From contig NZ_JACHMY010000001.1 in assembly GCF_014205135.1 (NCBI RefSeq), positions 4,836,001-4,900,000 on the forward strand: a stretch of 64,000 nt of DNA, given 5' to 3'. A program made the translations under genes and the position numbers. Source of the DNA: Kribbella italica (GTDB lineage Bacteria > Actinomycetota > Actinomycetes > Propionibacteriales > Kribbellaceae). The notes below the pieces were generated by a model. It was given only the letters and a program-made list of their open reading frames with translations. It did not search any database and was not told the DNA's origin. Each line of letters begins with the position of its first letter. The first letter of the stretch is position 1. This document shows, piece by piece, positions 36,413 to 48,452 of this stretch.

Positions 36413-37403
36413 TGCCCTCTGGACCGGCTACCGCTTCCGCGAGGTCGACGCCGACGGCTGGTCGACCTTCTGGCGCCTCGACCCCCGCGGCCAGGCGACC
36501 GGCCTCCACGATTGGCACGGACGCGCCGACCGTCCCGGCCATCGCCTCTGGTCCCGGGCCGCAACGCCGGCCGGCGTACGAGCCTCCTGGCGCACGACAG
36601 CCACCGAAGTACGCCTCGAGCTCCGCGCCGCCCTCGACATCTACACCAAGCTCGCGCCCGTCGACTTCCTCGTCAACGGCGAGCTCTACCGGCGACACGA
36701 GCTGGAGATCGGCGAGCAGCAACTCGTCGTCGACCTCCCCGGCGACGACGTCGACCTGACCATCTGGCTCCCCCAGGCCGGCGCGATCGCCGTACGAACG
36801 ACGAGTTTCACCGGCGACGCGATCCCCTCCCCACCGACCGGCCCCCGCTGGCTCACGTACGGCAGCTCGATCACCCAGTGCACCGGCGCCTACGGCCCGT
36901 CCGAAACCTGGCCGGCCCTCGTTGCCCGCCGCCACGGCTGGGACCTCACCGCCATGGGCTTCTCCGGCGAGTGCCACCTCGACCCCATCGCCGCCCGGAC
37001 GATCCGCGACACCCCGGCCAGACTCATCTCCCTCTGCCTGGGCATCAACATCTACGGCGGCGCCACCTTCAGCGGCCGCACGCTCCCCGGCCAGGTCGAG
37101 TCCTTCCTGCACACGGTCCGCGACGGCCACCCGCACACGCCGATCGTCCTGATCACCCCGCTCGTCGCGCCGGAGCACGAGGGCAAGCCCAACGAGGTCG
37201 GCCTCACCCTCGACGACGTCCGCGCCTGCATCGAGCTCGGCGCCCGCTCACTCGCCGACCCCGACCTCCAACTCATCGACGGCCGCACGATCCTCACCCC
37301 CGAAGAAGCCAAGGCCCTGTACGCCGACGACCTCCACCCCGGCCCCGACGGCTACCGCCTGATCGCCGACCGCCTCGCCCCGCTGCTCACGCTCCCTCTC
37401 TGA
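36405..37403 (+). CDS. SGNH/GDSL-family hydrolase with N-terminal jelly-roll
   Basis: The 332-aa protein has an N-terminal beta domain (about 1-145). The SGNH core follows: TYGSSITQ (Ser nucleophile), MGFSGECHLD (Gly), LCLGINIYGG (Asn) and YADDLHPGPDGY (Asp-x-x-His). It is an esterase or acetyl-esterase with unknown substrate. No signal peptide is visible, so it probably acts in the cytosol. It is co-transcribed with gntR and may remove an acyl group from the pathway substrate. Confidence 0.87.
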   Translation: MPDALWTGYRFREVDADGWSTFWRLDPRGQATGLHDWHGRADRPGHRLWSRAATPAGVRASWRTTATEVRLELRAALDIYTKLAPVDFLVNGELYRRHELEIGEQQLVVDLPGDDVDLTIWLPQAGAIAVRTTSFTGDAIPSPPTGPRWLTYGSSITQCTGAYGPSETWPALVARRHGWDLTAMGFSGECHLDPIAARTIRDTPARLISLCLGINIYGGATFSGRTLPGQVESFLHTVRDGHPHTPIVLITPLVAPEHEGKPNEVGLTLDDVRACIELGARSLADPDLQLIDGRTILTPEEAKALYADDLHPGPDGYRLIADRLAPLLTLPL

Positions 37404-38229
37404 GCACCCGGTCCAGCACCACCGCAAACCCCTCGGCCGCACTCCCGAATCCTCCGTGGTCCCCCGGGAACACGGAGGCCGTCTGCCCCATCCCTTCAGC
37501 CAAAGCACTCGCCGCCCGCCCCGGCGGCTCCTCGGCGGACAGCTCCCCCACCCCCGCCACCACCCGCACGCCGTCCAACTGCTCCAACTCCACCCGGTAC
37601 CGCCCGAACGACGGCACCTCGTACCCGATGAAGAACCCGAAGTTCCGCTGCATCCGCTCCTGAACCTCACCACTCGGCTCAGGAATGGACCCCGGCCCCA
37701 GCTCGTCCTCCCCAGCAGGCGCCTCAGCCTCCTCGCCCCCGGCGAACCCCGCGTTGAACACCTCCAACGCAGCCCAAGGCCCACCCGCCCGGAACGTCTC
37801 CTCCACGTCATCCATCAACTGGCTCCAGTGAGCCCGATCCGGCAACAGGTGAAACAACGGCGGCTCATGCGCCACCACAGTCCCCACCACCTCCGGACAC
37901 CGAGCCGCCAGCTCCAGCGCGATGATCGCCCCCGAACTGTTCCCGAACACCTCAGCCGGCGCCCCCGGAGACACCACCTCCAACAACCGCCGAGCATCCT
38001 CAGCATGCGTCGAGATCTCCTGCGCCGAGGGCTCCCCCTCCAACGGACTCCGGGAGTTCCCCCGCCGGTCATAAGTCACCACCGTGTACCGCCCGGCAAA
38101 CGCCTCGGCCAACGGCGCATAGGCCTCAGCGTCGTACACGCCCCCACAGATCAACAACAGCACAGGCCCCGCGCCACGCACCTCGTAGTACAACTGCGCG
38201 CCGGGAACCGCCAACACATCACTCCGCAC
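37387..38229 (-). CDS. Alpha/beta hydrolase
   Basis: The GTG at 38229 with GGAGG five bases ahead gives 280 aa; an upstream start at 38283 lacks such a site. It has YDRRGNSRS, the nucleophile elbow FGNSSGA and FPGDHGGFG near the end as the His position. It is related to the hydrolase at 47626-48402, which shares the same YDRRG and G(N/T)SSGA blocks. The substrate is unknown. The stop overlaps the SGNH gene end by 17 bp. Confidence 0.85.
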   Translation of the reverse strand: MRSDVLAVPGAQLYYEVRGAGPVLLLICGGVYDAEAYAPLAEAFAGRYTVVTYDRRGNSRSPLEGEPSAQEISTHAEDARRLLEVVSPGAPAEVFGNSSGAIIALELAARCPEVVGTVVAHEPPLFHLLPDRAHWSQLMDDVEETFRAGGPWAALEVFNAGFAGGEEAEAPAGEDELGPGSIPEPSGEVQERMQRNFGFFIGYEVPSFGRYRVELEQLDGVRVVAGVGELSAEEPPGRAASALAEGMGQTASVFPGDHGGFGSAAEGFAVVLDRVLREGA

Positions 38230-38416
38230 GACAACCTCCACACCTAGGACACTCGAACACTCCCCAGTCGAAGCCGCGTCCACCTTCTTGCGCTCGCCAC
38301 CGTGCGCGGCTCGTCATCAACTTCTCGCACCACGAGGGAACCCCAGACCCAGCAAGGCAAGTCCAGGCAGACAGGGGTTCCAGGATCTGACGGCCTCGGT
38401 TCAGCGCAGCGCCGAG

Positions 38417-38986
38417 TCATCGCGGGCGGCGCAGCCCGTCCAGCACGAGGGTGATGACATCGTCGGCTTCGGCTCGCCAGTGGGGGCGGTCATGGGCCGC
38501 GCCGATGCCGTGCAGCGCCATCATCACGGCCCCGGCATCCACGTCGTCGCGAACGGTGCCGTCCTGTACGGCGGCGGCCACCAGGTCGGTGACAGCCTGC
38601 TCCAGCGCCCGGCTGCCTTCGGTGAGGGCACCCGAGCGGGTGGTCATGAGCGTGGCCAGCGTCCGGGCCAGGCCTTCGTGGGCATCGATGTGGTCGACCA
38701 TGCCGCGCAGGAAAGTCGCCAAAGCCTCCGCCGCGGGCAGCGTGGCCTGTAGCTGGCGGGCGCGGTCGCACAGCGTGGCGACCTCCCCGTGGTAGACCGC
38801 CTCGGCCAGTGCCTCCCGGGTGGGGAAGTGGCGGTACAGCGTGCCGGTGCCCACCCCGGCCAGGCGGGCGAAGTCATCGAAGCGCAGGTCGAAGAAGCCT
38901 CCGGCGTCGAAGACCTCCCGGGCTGTGGCGAGCAGGGCCTCGCGCTTGCGCTGGGCGTCAGCCCGCAGTGGCTTGTCGGCGGTCAT
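38417..38986 (-). CDS. TetR-family repressor
   Basis: The ATG at 38986 (GGAGGGAG upstream) gives 189 aa; a start at 39022 would lie inside the operator. The helix-turn-helix is FDDFARLAGVGTGTLYRHFP, with the usual TREALAEAVY after it. The C-terminal domain resembles the SbtR group. The two identical palindromes at 39007-39047 are its likely sites and control it and the divergent reductase. Confidence 0.89.
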   Translation of the reverse strand: MTADKPLRADAQRKREALLATAREVFDAGGFFDLRFDDFARLAGVGTGTLYRHFPTREALAEAVYHGEVATLCDRARQLQATLPAAEALATFLRGMVDHIDAHEGLARTLATLMTTRSGALTEGSRALEQAVTDLVAAAVQDGTVRDDVDAGAVMMALHGIGAAHDRPHWRAEADDVITLVLDGLRRPR

Positions 38987-39006
38987 GCGCTCCCTCCGTT
39001 GACAAA

Positions 39007-39047
39007 TGGAGATGATCTCCATATCTTGAAAGTGGAGATGATCTCCA
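39007..39047. promoter_or_regulatory. Twin TetR operators TGGAGATGATCTCCA
   Basis: The same 15-bp palindrome occurs twice, at 39007-39021 and 39033-39047, 26 bp apart centre to centre, between the divergent starts at 38986 and 39075. Confidence 0.85.
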
Positions 39048-39074
39048 GATCGATGCTACCCCACGAGGTGCTGC

Positions 39075-40037
39075 GTGAAGATCCTGATGGTCGGCCGAGG
39101 CGTGATCGCCACCATTTACGGCTGGGCCCTGCACCAGGCGGGCCACGACGTCGAGTTCTCCGTCCGGCCGGGCCGCGCGGCGACGTACGGGGACACGGTG
39201 GATCTCGACCTGCTCGATACGCGGCGCCGGGTGTGGGGGCAGCGCGTCGTCGAGAAGTGGCCGGTGCGCTACCGCGAGGCGCTGGAGCCGGACCACGGCT
39301 TCGACCTGATCGTGCTCAGCGTGCCGCACCACCGCCTCACCGAGGCGGCGGCCTTCCTGGCCCCGCGCGTCGGCCAGGCCACGGTGCTGGTCTTCGGCAA
39401 CCTCTGGACCGAGCCGACAGCCGCGATCGGCGCACTTCCCCTCGACCGGATCGCCTGGGGCTTTCCCCAGGCCGGTGGCGGCTTCGACGCGGACGGCGTG
39501 CTCCGCGGGATGCTGCTGCCCTCGGTCGTCTTCGGCACTCTCGGCCAGCCCCCGACCGACCGGGAGCGGGCCGTGCGCCAGGCGTTTCGCGAAGCCGGGC
39601 TCCGGATCAAGGAGCGGACCGACTTCCGCGGCTGGCTGTGGGTCCATTTCGTGTCGGACGCGGGTCTTCTCTCCCAGGGGCTGCGGCGGGGATCCCTGTC
39701 CCGGCTGGCCGGCTCGACGACCGCCCTGCGGGAGGGGCTGCTGACCGGCCGCGAACTGCTGCCGCTTCTCGAGGCGCGTGGCCTCGACCTGCGCCGTCAC
39801 CGCGTCGCCGTGCTGCCGTTCCGGACGCCCTGGCTGACGGCCCCCGTTCTCGCCTGGCTGACCGCTCACTTCGCGCTCGCGCGCGTGAGTCTCACGGCGC
39901 ACTCCGACCCCGACGCCGAGGAGCCGCGTGAGGTCTGCCGGGACACCCTGGCCGAAGCGCGGAGGTTGGGCGTCTCGGTACCGCGCTTGGAAGCGGCGGA
40001 ACCACACTTCGCCCGGGAGGGCACGGGCCGAGTCTGA
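39075..40037 (+). CDS. Ketopantoate reductase-like dehydrogenase (ApbA/PanE family)
   Basis: The 320-aa protein starts VKILMVGRGVIATIYGWAL with a Rossmann GxGxxG variant (GRGVIA). LIVLSVPHHRLTEA and a FPQAGGGF segment follow, then a helical C-terminal domain. The usual panE motifs are loosely kept, so it is probably a paralogue acting on another substrate and not the pantothenate enzyme. It is divergent from and probably induced through the TetR at 38417-38986. Confidence 0.8.
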   Translation: MKILMVGRGVIATIYGWALHQAGHDVEFSVRPGRAATYGDTVDLDLLDTRRRVWGQRVVEKWPVRYREALEPDHGFDLIVLSVPHHRLTEAAAFLAPRVGQATVLVFGNLWTEPTAAIGALPLDRIAWGFPQAGGGFDADGVLRGMLLPSVVFGTLGQPPTDRERAVRQAFREAGLRIKERTDFRGWLWVHFVSDAGLLSQGLRRGSLSRLAGSTTALREGLLTGRELLPLLEARGLDLRRHRVAVLPFRTPWLTAPVLAWLTAHFALARVSLTAHSDPDAEEPREVCRDTLAEARRLGVSVPRLEAAEPHFAREGTGRV

Positions 40038-40120
40038 ATCCACCGAGGTTGTCGGCCGCGGCTCTCCTCAGCCAGAACAACCCATCGCAACCATCGAGCT
40101 GTTCTTCTCTCTGTTCTCGT

Positions 40121-40162
40121 GCGAATGGGGTGTCTCGCCGTGTGGCGGGACACCCCATTCGC
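40121..40162. terminator. Long perfect hairpin between convergent genes
   Basis: GCGAATGGGGTGTC (40121-40134) is perfectly complementary to 40149-40162. Inside it CGCC-GTGT-GGCG closes the loop with a T-G pair between, giving a 19-bp stem. There is no T-run on either side, so it would be an I-shaped bidirectional terminator, a common actinomycete form. Confidence 0.85.
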
Positions 40163-40178
40163 AGGTGGTTGATGCTTG

Positions 40179-43166
<2,988 letters not shown>

Positions 43167-43436
43167 GACAACAACCTCGGGTTCGGTATGGGGATCTCAA
43201 GACCCTGACAGCCGGGCAAGCCACCGGGATCGACCTCCGAAGTCTATTAGCCCCCACCGAGTGCTCGCGCCACCCGTCGCTGACGGGGTGCTCGGGGGCC
43301 AATCCGGGCGGGTGGGCTGGGGCTGCTCGGGGCGCTTCGACGGGGTGGATTAGCGTGGCGGGGTGACCAGACCTGTGCACGCGCCTGTCGTTCACTGATC
43401 GATCCGTTCCGCTCCCCGGCGCCGTTCGGCGGCCGG

Positions 43437-44498
43437 GTGAGCCGCGCTGCCCTCTGGACACCTTCTCCGCAGCAGGAACGGCTGATGAACACACTTCTCG
43501 TCATCGACGACGCGTGGTCCGCGTCGCGTGTACTCCGAGCGATCGACCAAGGCTCCCACCTGCTCTGGCAGGGCGACTGGCACAACGGCAGGCAGGTGAT
43601 TGCCGCGATCAAGCGGCGCCTCAGACCGGGTGGTTCCGACTTCGAGACCTACCGCCGACAACGCGCCCGGCAGGTCCAGGCGGTCAACGCCGTGCTCGTC
43701 CCCCTCGACTCCACCTACTCGATCGGAGCCCGGCGAGCGCCCGACGTCCATCAGGCGTGTTTGCAGGCGTACGGCGAACCGTCCACCGATCGGTTGGTGC
43801 CGCTGCAGGAACTCCTGGGCGTGATCGGGGCTCACCAGCTCCGTCGCCGCGGGGTGTTCATCCCGGCGTTGGACGCCCGGATCCATCCGTACTACGGAGT
43901 CTTCGCCCCGACGCGCTCCGAGTACGTCGACCTGGTGGCCGACGCACCCCTGCCGGGTCGAACAGCCTTCGACATCGGTACCGGCACCGGAGTGCTGGCA
44001 GCCGTAATCGCCCGGCGTGGACTCGCAGTCACCGCCACCGACATCAGCCCTAGTGCGGTGGTCTGCGCGCGCGACAACCTGGCGCGGCTCGGCCTGCCCG
44101 TCGAGGTCCTCCGCGCGGACCTGTTCCCGCCCGGGCGGGCCGACTTGATCGTCTGCAACCCACCATGGATCCCGGCCCGGCCGATCACCACGCTCGATCA
44201 CGCGGTATACGACGAGGACGGCGAGCTGCTGAGCCGGTTCCTGCTGGGCGCGCGGAAGCACCTGCAGCCCCGCGGCGAGATCTGGCTGATCCTGTCCGAC
44301 CTGGCTGAGCACCTTGGTCTGCGCTCTCGGGCGGACCTGCCGGAGCTGATCGGCCGGGCCGGCCTGGAGATCGCCGGCGGGGCGGACGTCGTACCAGCGC
44401 AGCCGAGGGCTCAAGCAGCCCGGCGAGGCTTGTCGGATCCGCTGGCGGATGCTCGCGCCAAGGAGGTCACCACGCTCTGGCGACTCGTCGGGACCTGA
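43437..44498 (+). CDS. Class I SAM methyltransferase with NPPW motif
   Basis: The 353-aa protein has an N-terminal region (about 1-170) of unknown role. The SAM fold follows with AFDIGTGTGVLAA, TATDISPSAV and IVCNPPWIPA. NPPW places it with HemK/PrmC and N6-adenine-type enzymes that modify an amide or amino nitrogen. The start is uncertain: GTG at 43437 has a GGCCGG site, and the ATG at 43485 is an in-frame option. It is transcribed away from glyS. Confidence 0.8.
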   Translation: MSRAALWTPSPQQERLMNTLLVIDDAWSASRVLRAIDQGSHLLWQGDWHNGRQVIAAIKRRLRPGGSDFETYRRQRARQVQAVNAVLVPLDSTYSIGARRAPDVHQACLQAYGEPSTDRLVPLQELLGVIGAHQLRRRGVFIPALDARIHPYYGVFAPTRSEYVDLVADAPLPGRTAFDIGTGTGVLAAVIARRGLAVTATDISPSAVVCARDNLARLGLPVEVLRADLFPPGRADLIVCNPPWIPARPITTLDHAVYDEDGELLSRFLLGARKHLQPRGEIWLILSDLAEHLGLRSRADLPELIGRAGLEIAGGADVVPAQPRAQAARRGLSDPLADARAKEVTTLWRLVGT

Positions 44499-44504
44499 GA
44501 ACCG

Positions 44505-44815
44505 ACGTGCACCACTGATCAACGGGACGATTCGCCGTGTTCGGGGCCGGGGCTGAGCGTGGCCGGGCAGCCGGCGGTCGTGTTGATCAGTGGTGCACGT
44601 TGGTGCCACCTCGTTGAGCTGGAGCTCGGCCCCAGCGGGAGCACGAGCCGACCAGCCCGGCGACGGCGCGCGGTGCCCGGCACGAGCGACGCCGCTCGGT
44701 GGCTCGGGGGCGGCTGGGGGTGGCTCAGGGGCTCGGCAGCTCGGCGAGGTCGGCGGCTTGGCGGCTTGCGGTGGCGTCCGTTGGGGCAGAGGGCGGACGC
44801 GCACCACTCATCAAC
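44505..44815. repeat. 19-bp inverted repeat and a third degenerate copy in a gene-free gap
   Basis: ACGTGCACCACTGATCAAC at 44505-44523 is perfectly repeated in reverse at 44582-44600, with 58 bases between. A third copy with two changes (GCGCACCACTCATCAAC) lies at 44799-44815. The 10-mer ACCTCGTTGA (44608-44617) is also repeated inverted at 44811-44820. The first pair may end transcription of the methyltransferase. I see no credible gene in 44499-45014; a Pro/Arg-rich minus frame there looks like composition only. Confidence 0.7.
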
Positions 44816-45014
44816 GAGGTCGATCGGCTGTTTTTCGGGTGGGAGCGAGCGTGGCAGGTCGGTCTGTGACGAGGTTAGTGAGTGGTGGAGATTCGGCGGC
44901 TTCGTCAAGGGGCGCCTGGTTGGTGCTCGGTGCGATCGACTAACACCGTGGGTGCGTGAATGAGCACCGAACAGGTGTTGGAGTCCGGGGCCTGGGGTGG
45001 CTGATGGTCGGGGT

Positions 45015-46328
45015 ATGAGAGTTCACATCGCGATCTGTTACGGGCTGACCGGCGTGCTGAATGCCGTGTGGGGTGCGACGTTGCCGGCGACGGACGCCCG
45101 GCTCGATCTGGGGGTTGGGCGGCTCGGCGTACTGCTGATGGCGCTGGCCGTCGGGGCGCTGGTGGCGATGCCGATTGCCGGGCGGGTGGCTGATCGGTGG
45201 GATGGGCGGCGGTTGCTCGGGTGGACGCTGCGGGCGGCGGCGCCCGCGCCGCTTTTGGTGGCGCTGGCACCTTCGGGTGAGGTGCTGATAGCTGCCGCGA
45301 TGGGGTTCGGGGTGCTGTCGGGTGGGCTGAACGTGGCGCTGAGTTTGCAGGCGGTGGCGGTCGAGCGGGCGCTTGGGCGGCCGGTGATGGGTGGGATGCA
45401 CGGGACGTGGACGTTGGGGGCGGTGCTGGGTGGGGCGCTGGCCACGGCGGGGCTGCGGTTGGGTCTGGGGGTGCAGTTGGTGCTGGTGCTCTTCGCGGGC
45501 GTGCTGGTGGTCGCGGGGTTTGCGATCACCAGGAACCTTCCGACCCCGGCCGATCAGCACGGCGCGGACAGGCACGGGGCGGGCGCCGACAGCGGAGAGC
45601 GGCCCGGCGGGGATCCGTCGGCCGGGGCTCGGCCCGGCTGGCAGCCGTCCGGCGACGAGCGGCAAATGGGACTGGTCGTGGGGCTGGGCCTCGTCGGGGC
45701 GGCGGCGTTTCTGACCGAGGGGGCTGCGACCGACTGGGCCGGTGTCCATGCGACCCGGGTGCTGGGCGCGGATCCGGCGGTCGGGTCGCTCGTCTACACC
45801 GCGTTCTTCGTCGCGATGACGGTCGTCCGGTTCGTCGGGGATCCGGTGCGGGCGCGGCTCGGGGCAACAGCGACCATCCGGTACGCCGGGGCGACGGCGA
45901 CCGCCGGGTACGGACTGGTGCTGTTGTCGAGTGTGATCGAGACGGCCCGCGTCGGTACGGCGATGGCCGGGTGGATCCTGGCCGGTGCGGGGATGGCCGT
46001 CGTGTGGCCGGTGGTCGTGAGCGCGCTCGGGGCCTCCGGGGCGTCCGGGCGGCGGCTGTCGATGGTGACGACGATCAGCTACGGCGGTGGGCTGGTCGGG
46101 CCGGCGCTGATCGGGGCCGTCGCCGGGCAGGCGGGGCTTCCGGTGGCCTTGCTGATCCCGGGGGTGCTCGCGGTGGTGGTGGCGGGCGCGGCTCCCGTCG
46201 TACTGGCTCGGTGTCTGGTAGCCGGGGACCGGGCTGCGGAGGGTGGTTCGAGAGGTGGCGGCTCTGACGCGGAGGGCTGTGATGAGACTGGGAGACCTCC
46301 GGCGTGGGTGCGGGGCCGGAGTATGTGA
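45015..46328 (+). CDS. MFS transporter
   Basis: The 437-aa protein starts MRVHIAICYGLTGVLNAVWG; a GTG at 44997 is an alternative. It has about twelve membrane segments, with AGRVADRWDGRRLLGW as motif A. A long hydrophilic central loop (about residues 185-220), rich in Gly, Asp and Arg, separates the two halves. The fold resembles the inner-membrane YbjJ/FucP-like group. The C-terminal tail is Gly-rich and hydrophilic. The substrate is unknown. Confidence 0.8.
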   Translation: MRVHIAICYGLTGVLNAVWGATLPATDARLDLGVGRLGVLLMALAVGALVAMPIAGRVADRWDGRRLLGWTLRAAAPAPLLVALAPSGEVLIAAAMGFGVLSGGLNVALSLQAVAVERALGRPVMGGMHGTWTLGAVLGGALATAGLRLGLGVQLVLVLFAGVLVVAGFAITRNLPTPADQHGADRHGAGADSGERPGGDPSAGARPGWQPSGDERQMGLVVGLGLVGAAAFLTEGAATDWAGVHATRVLGADPAVGSLVYTAFFVAMTVVRFVGDPVRARLGATATIRYAGATATAGYGLVLLSSVIETARVGTAMAGWILAGAGMAVVWPVVVSALGASGASGRRLSMVTTISYGGGLVGPALIGAVAGQAGLPVALLIPGVLAVVVAGAAPVVLARCLVAGDRAAEGGSRGGGSDAEGCDETGRPPAWVRGRSM

Positions 46329-46409
46329 AGCTGGAGGCGACCGGCGCGTCCTGTGTGAACGGCGACGGACCGGGAACAGGTTAGGAACCACGCCGCCCCG
46401 CGGGGTGAC

Positions 46410-46432
46410 TTGACCTCAACCGTGGTTGAAGT
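46410..46432 (+). promoter_or_regulatory. Possible SoxR/MerR-type operator before superoxide dismutase
   Basis: TTGACC (46410-46415) is followed by TCAACC-GT-GGTTGA (46416-46429), with outer AC/GT pairs one mismatch further out. The layout resembles SoxR boxes, where an inverted repeat fills an unusually long promoter spacer after TTGACC. A clear -10 is not visible at the expected distance. Confidence 0.5.
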
Positions 46433-46504
46433 TTCAAGCTGGTGTAGCTGAGACAGGACATCGGAGATACCGGCCCCCGCGCGGGCCCTGACGAAGGAGC
46501 AGAG

Positions 46505-47131
46505 TTGACCACGTACACGCTTCCCGAGCTTTCCTACGACTACGGCGCACTGGCGCCGCACATCGCCGGGGAGATCATGGAGCTGCACCACTCCAAGCAC
46601 CACGCCACCTACGTGAAGGGTCTCAACGACACGCTCGAGAAGCTGGCCGCGGCCCGCGAGAGCGGCGACTTCGGTTCGATCGTCGGGCTGGAGAAGACCC
46701 TCGCCTTCAACCTGGGCGGGCACGTCAACCACTCGATCTTCTGGAAGAACCTGTCCCCGGAGGGTGGCGACAAGCCCGACGGTGAGCTGGCGGCCGCGAT
46801 CGACGAGTCGTTCGGCTCGTTCGACGCGTTCCAGGCGCACTTCACCGCGGCGGCGACCACCATCCAGGGGTCCGGCTGGGCCATCCTCGGCTGGGACGCG
46901 CTGGGCGGCGGACTGCTGATCCACCAGCTGTACGACCAGCAGGGCCAGCTGCCGGCCGGCCAGATCCCGCTGGTGATGCTGGACATGTGGGAGCACGCCT
47001 TCTACCTGCAGTACAAGAACGTCAAGCCGGACTACGTCAAGGCGTGGTGGAACGTGGTGAACTGGGCCGACGCCCAGGCCCGCTTCGACGCCGCCCGCAC
47101 CAACGCCGGCGGTCTGATCACCGTCGGTTAG
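46505..47131 (+). CDS. sodA: Superoxide dismutase, Fe/Mn family
   Basis: The TTG at 46505 with AAGGAG five bases ahead gives 208 aa. The metal ligands are His in ELHHSKHHATYV, His in GGHVNHSIFW, and Asp and His in DMWEHAFYLQY. The tail WNVVNWADAQARF is like the mycobacterial enzyme. It converts superoxide to peroxide and oxygen; Fe or Mn cannot be decided by eye. The redox-type box at 46410-46432 may regulate it, and the hairpin at 47140-47179 ends it. Confidence 0.96.
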   Translation: MTTYTLPELSYDYGALAPHIAGEIMELHHSKHHATYVKGLNDTLEKLAAARESGDFGSIVGLEKTLAFNLGGHVNHSIFWKNLSPEGGDKPDGELAAAIDESFGSFDAFQAHFTAAATTIQGSGWAILGWDALGGGLLIHQLYDQQGQLPAGQIPLVMLDMWEHAFYLQYKNVKPDYVKAWWNVVNWADAQARFDAARTNAGGLITVG

Positions 47132-47139
47132 TAGAAGTA

Positions 47140-47179
47140 CCTGCAGCGTCCGGAGCACTCGCTCCGGACGCACCGCAGG
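47140..47179. terminator. Hairpin terminator after sodA
   Basis: GCGTCCGGAGC (47146-47156), loop ACTC, and GCTCCGGACGC (47161-47171) form an 11-bp perfect stem. CCTGC/GCAGG (47140-47144 with 47175-47179) extends it. It lies between sodA and the convergent gene ending at 47183, so it can serve both. Confidence 0.88.
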
Positions 47180-47182
47180 TCG

Positions 47183-47629
47183 TCAGCGCTGGCCGCGGCC
47201 TGAGGCCAGTCTTTCGACTGCCTTCTCGATCCGGTTCCTGCGGGTCTCGGGCTTCTTCGCCTCTTCGATGCCCAGGACGAACCAGCGGCGCTGACTGTAG
47301 GAGAGGGTCTCGTAGAAGTCCTTCGCTGTGGAGTTGGCTGCCAGGGCCTCAGCGAAGTCAGCTGGTACGGCGACCTCCCGCGGCGCCGTGTCGAGTTCGA
47401 GCGTGATCTCGACCTCGTCGCCTCCCGCGACACCGGCGGCCGCGCGATTCTCCGCGCTGACGCCGACCATGAAGACCCCGCCCATCACCGCGACCGTACT
47501 GCGGTAGGTGTGGCTGCCGATGGTCACTCGTACGGCGGGCTTCTTGCCGGCGCCGAAGGACTCGACGATCTCCGGCGGCACCTCGAAGCCGACCTTCGTC
47601 GTCCCGATCAGGACGGTCCGGAACTTCAT
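47183..47629 (-). CDS. DUF1905/YdeI-like protein
   Basis: The ATG at 47629 gives 148 aa. The N-terminal half is a small beta barrel (VGFEVPPEIVESFGAGKKPAV ... VTIGSHTYRSTV) like DUF1905. The second half has the YdeI/OmpD-associated pattern (SYSQRRWFVLGIEEAKKPETRRNRI). Function is unknown. The start overlaps the hydrolase stop (ATGA), so both are read from the ECF42-type promoter at 48453-48479. Confidence 0.82.
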   Translation of the reverse strand: MKFRTVLIGTTKVGFEVPPEIVESFGAGKKPAVRVTIGSHTYRSTVAVMGGVFMVGVSAENRAAAGVAGGDEVEITLELDTAPREVAVPADFAEALAANSTAKDFYETLSYSQRRWFVLGIEEAKKPETRRNRIEKAVERLASGRGQR

Positions 47630-48402
47630 CCGAAGAACTCCTTCAGCGCGGCGGCCATCACGGCCGGGTCGACGTTGTGCTCCTGGCCGTCGAGCGTACG
47701 GTGACTCCCGTCGGACAGCCCGGCGACGACCGCCTGGTTCCCGTCGACCATCCACTGCCACGACGCGCCGCCGGTGAGCACCCGGGTCGGCACGCTCACC
47801 TTGCCGACGGCATCGACCGGTACCGAGTAGTCGCCCATCACCGTCGCGTCGTACGCAAGCGTGTGCGCGATCGCCTCCTGCGCCGGCCACCACGGCGAGG
47901 CCTTCGCCATCGCGACGAACTCCGGCGGCAGCCCCACGACCTCCGCCATGAAGTACTCCGCCGCCGCGTCCCGCCGGCCGGCCGCGACGAAGTCCCGGAA
48001 GATGTCGGCCGTGTTCGCCGGCGGCCGCGGCCGGCCGCCGTCCAGGATGTACGGCGGCTCCCAGAGCGCCAGGCGCGAGACGGGCCGCCCGGACGCCGTC
48101 GCGAGCAACGCCAGCGCCGCGCCGGACGACGTACCGTACAAGCAGGCCGATCCGCCGGCCGCCGCGAAGATCGCGTCGAGGTCCTCGAACTCCCGCTCGA
48201 CGGCGTACTCGGCGGCGTCGCCGGAGTCGCCGCGGCCGCGGCGGTCGTAGTTGTAGACGGTGAAGTGCTCCGCCAGCAGCGCGGCCAGCGGCGCGTTCGA
48301 CATCCGGTCGACCGAGCCGCCGCAGACCAGGACGACGGCGGGTCCCGCGCCGAGCCGGTCGTAGGCGATCGTCGTACCGTCGGCCGAGGTGACCTTGTCC
48401 AT
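47626..48402 (-). CDS. Alpha/beta hydrolase under ECF42-type control
   Basis: The ATG at 48402 with AGGAG seven bases ahead gives 258 aa. It has NYDRRGRGDSGD, the nucleophile elbow YGTSSGA and a DGQEHNVDP segment that carries the catalytic His. The acid residue is not certain. It belongs to the same sub-family as the product of 37387-38229. The promoter match upstream ties it to the adjacent sigma factor. Confidence 0.87.
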   Translation of the reverse strand: MDKVTSADGTTIAYDRLGAGPAVVLVCGGSVDRMSNAPLAALLAEHFTVYNYDRRGRGDSGDAAEYAVEREFEDLDAIFAAAGGSACLYGTSSGAALALLATASGRPVSRLALWEPPYILDGGRPRPPANTADIFRDFVAAGRRDAAAEYFMAEVVGLPPEFVAMAKASPWWPAQEAIAHTLAYDATVMGDYSVPVDAVGKVSVPTRVLTGGASWQWMVDGNQAVVAGLSDGSHRTLDGQEHNVDPAVMAAALKEFFG

Positions 48403-48452
48403 GGGTGTTCTCCTAGCGTTCAGGGGCCGCGATCCCGGCCTCACACCACTGC

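Noticed and set aside
44519..44908. 129-residue minus-strand frame in the gene-free gap
   Set aside because: Pro/Ser/Arg-rich with no recognisable motif or ribosome site, overlapping the inverted repeats.
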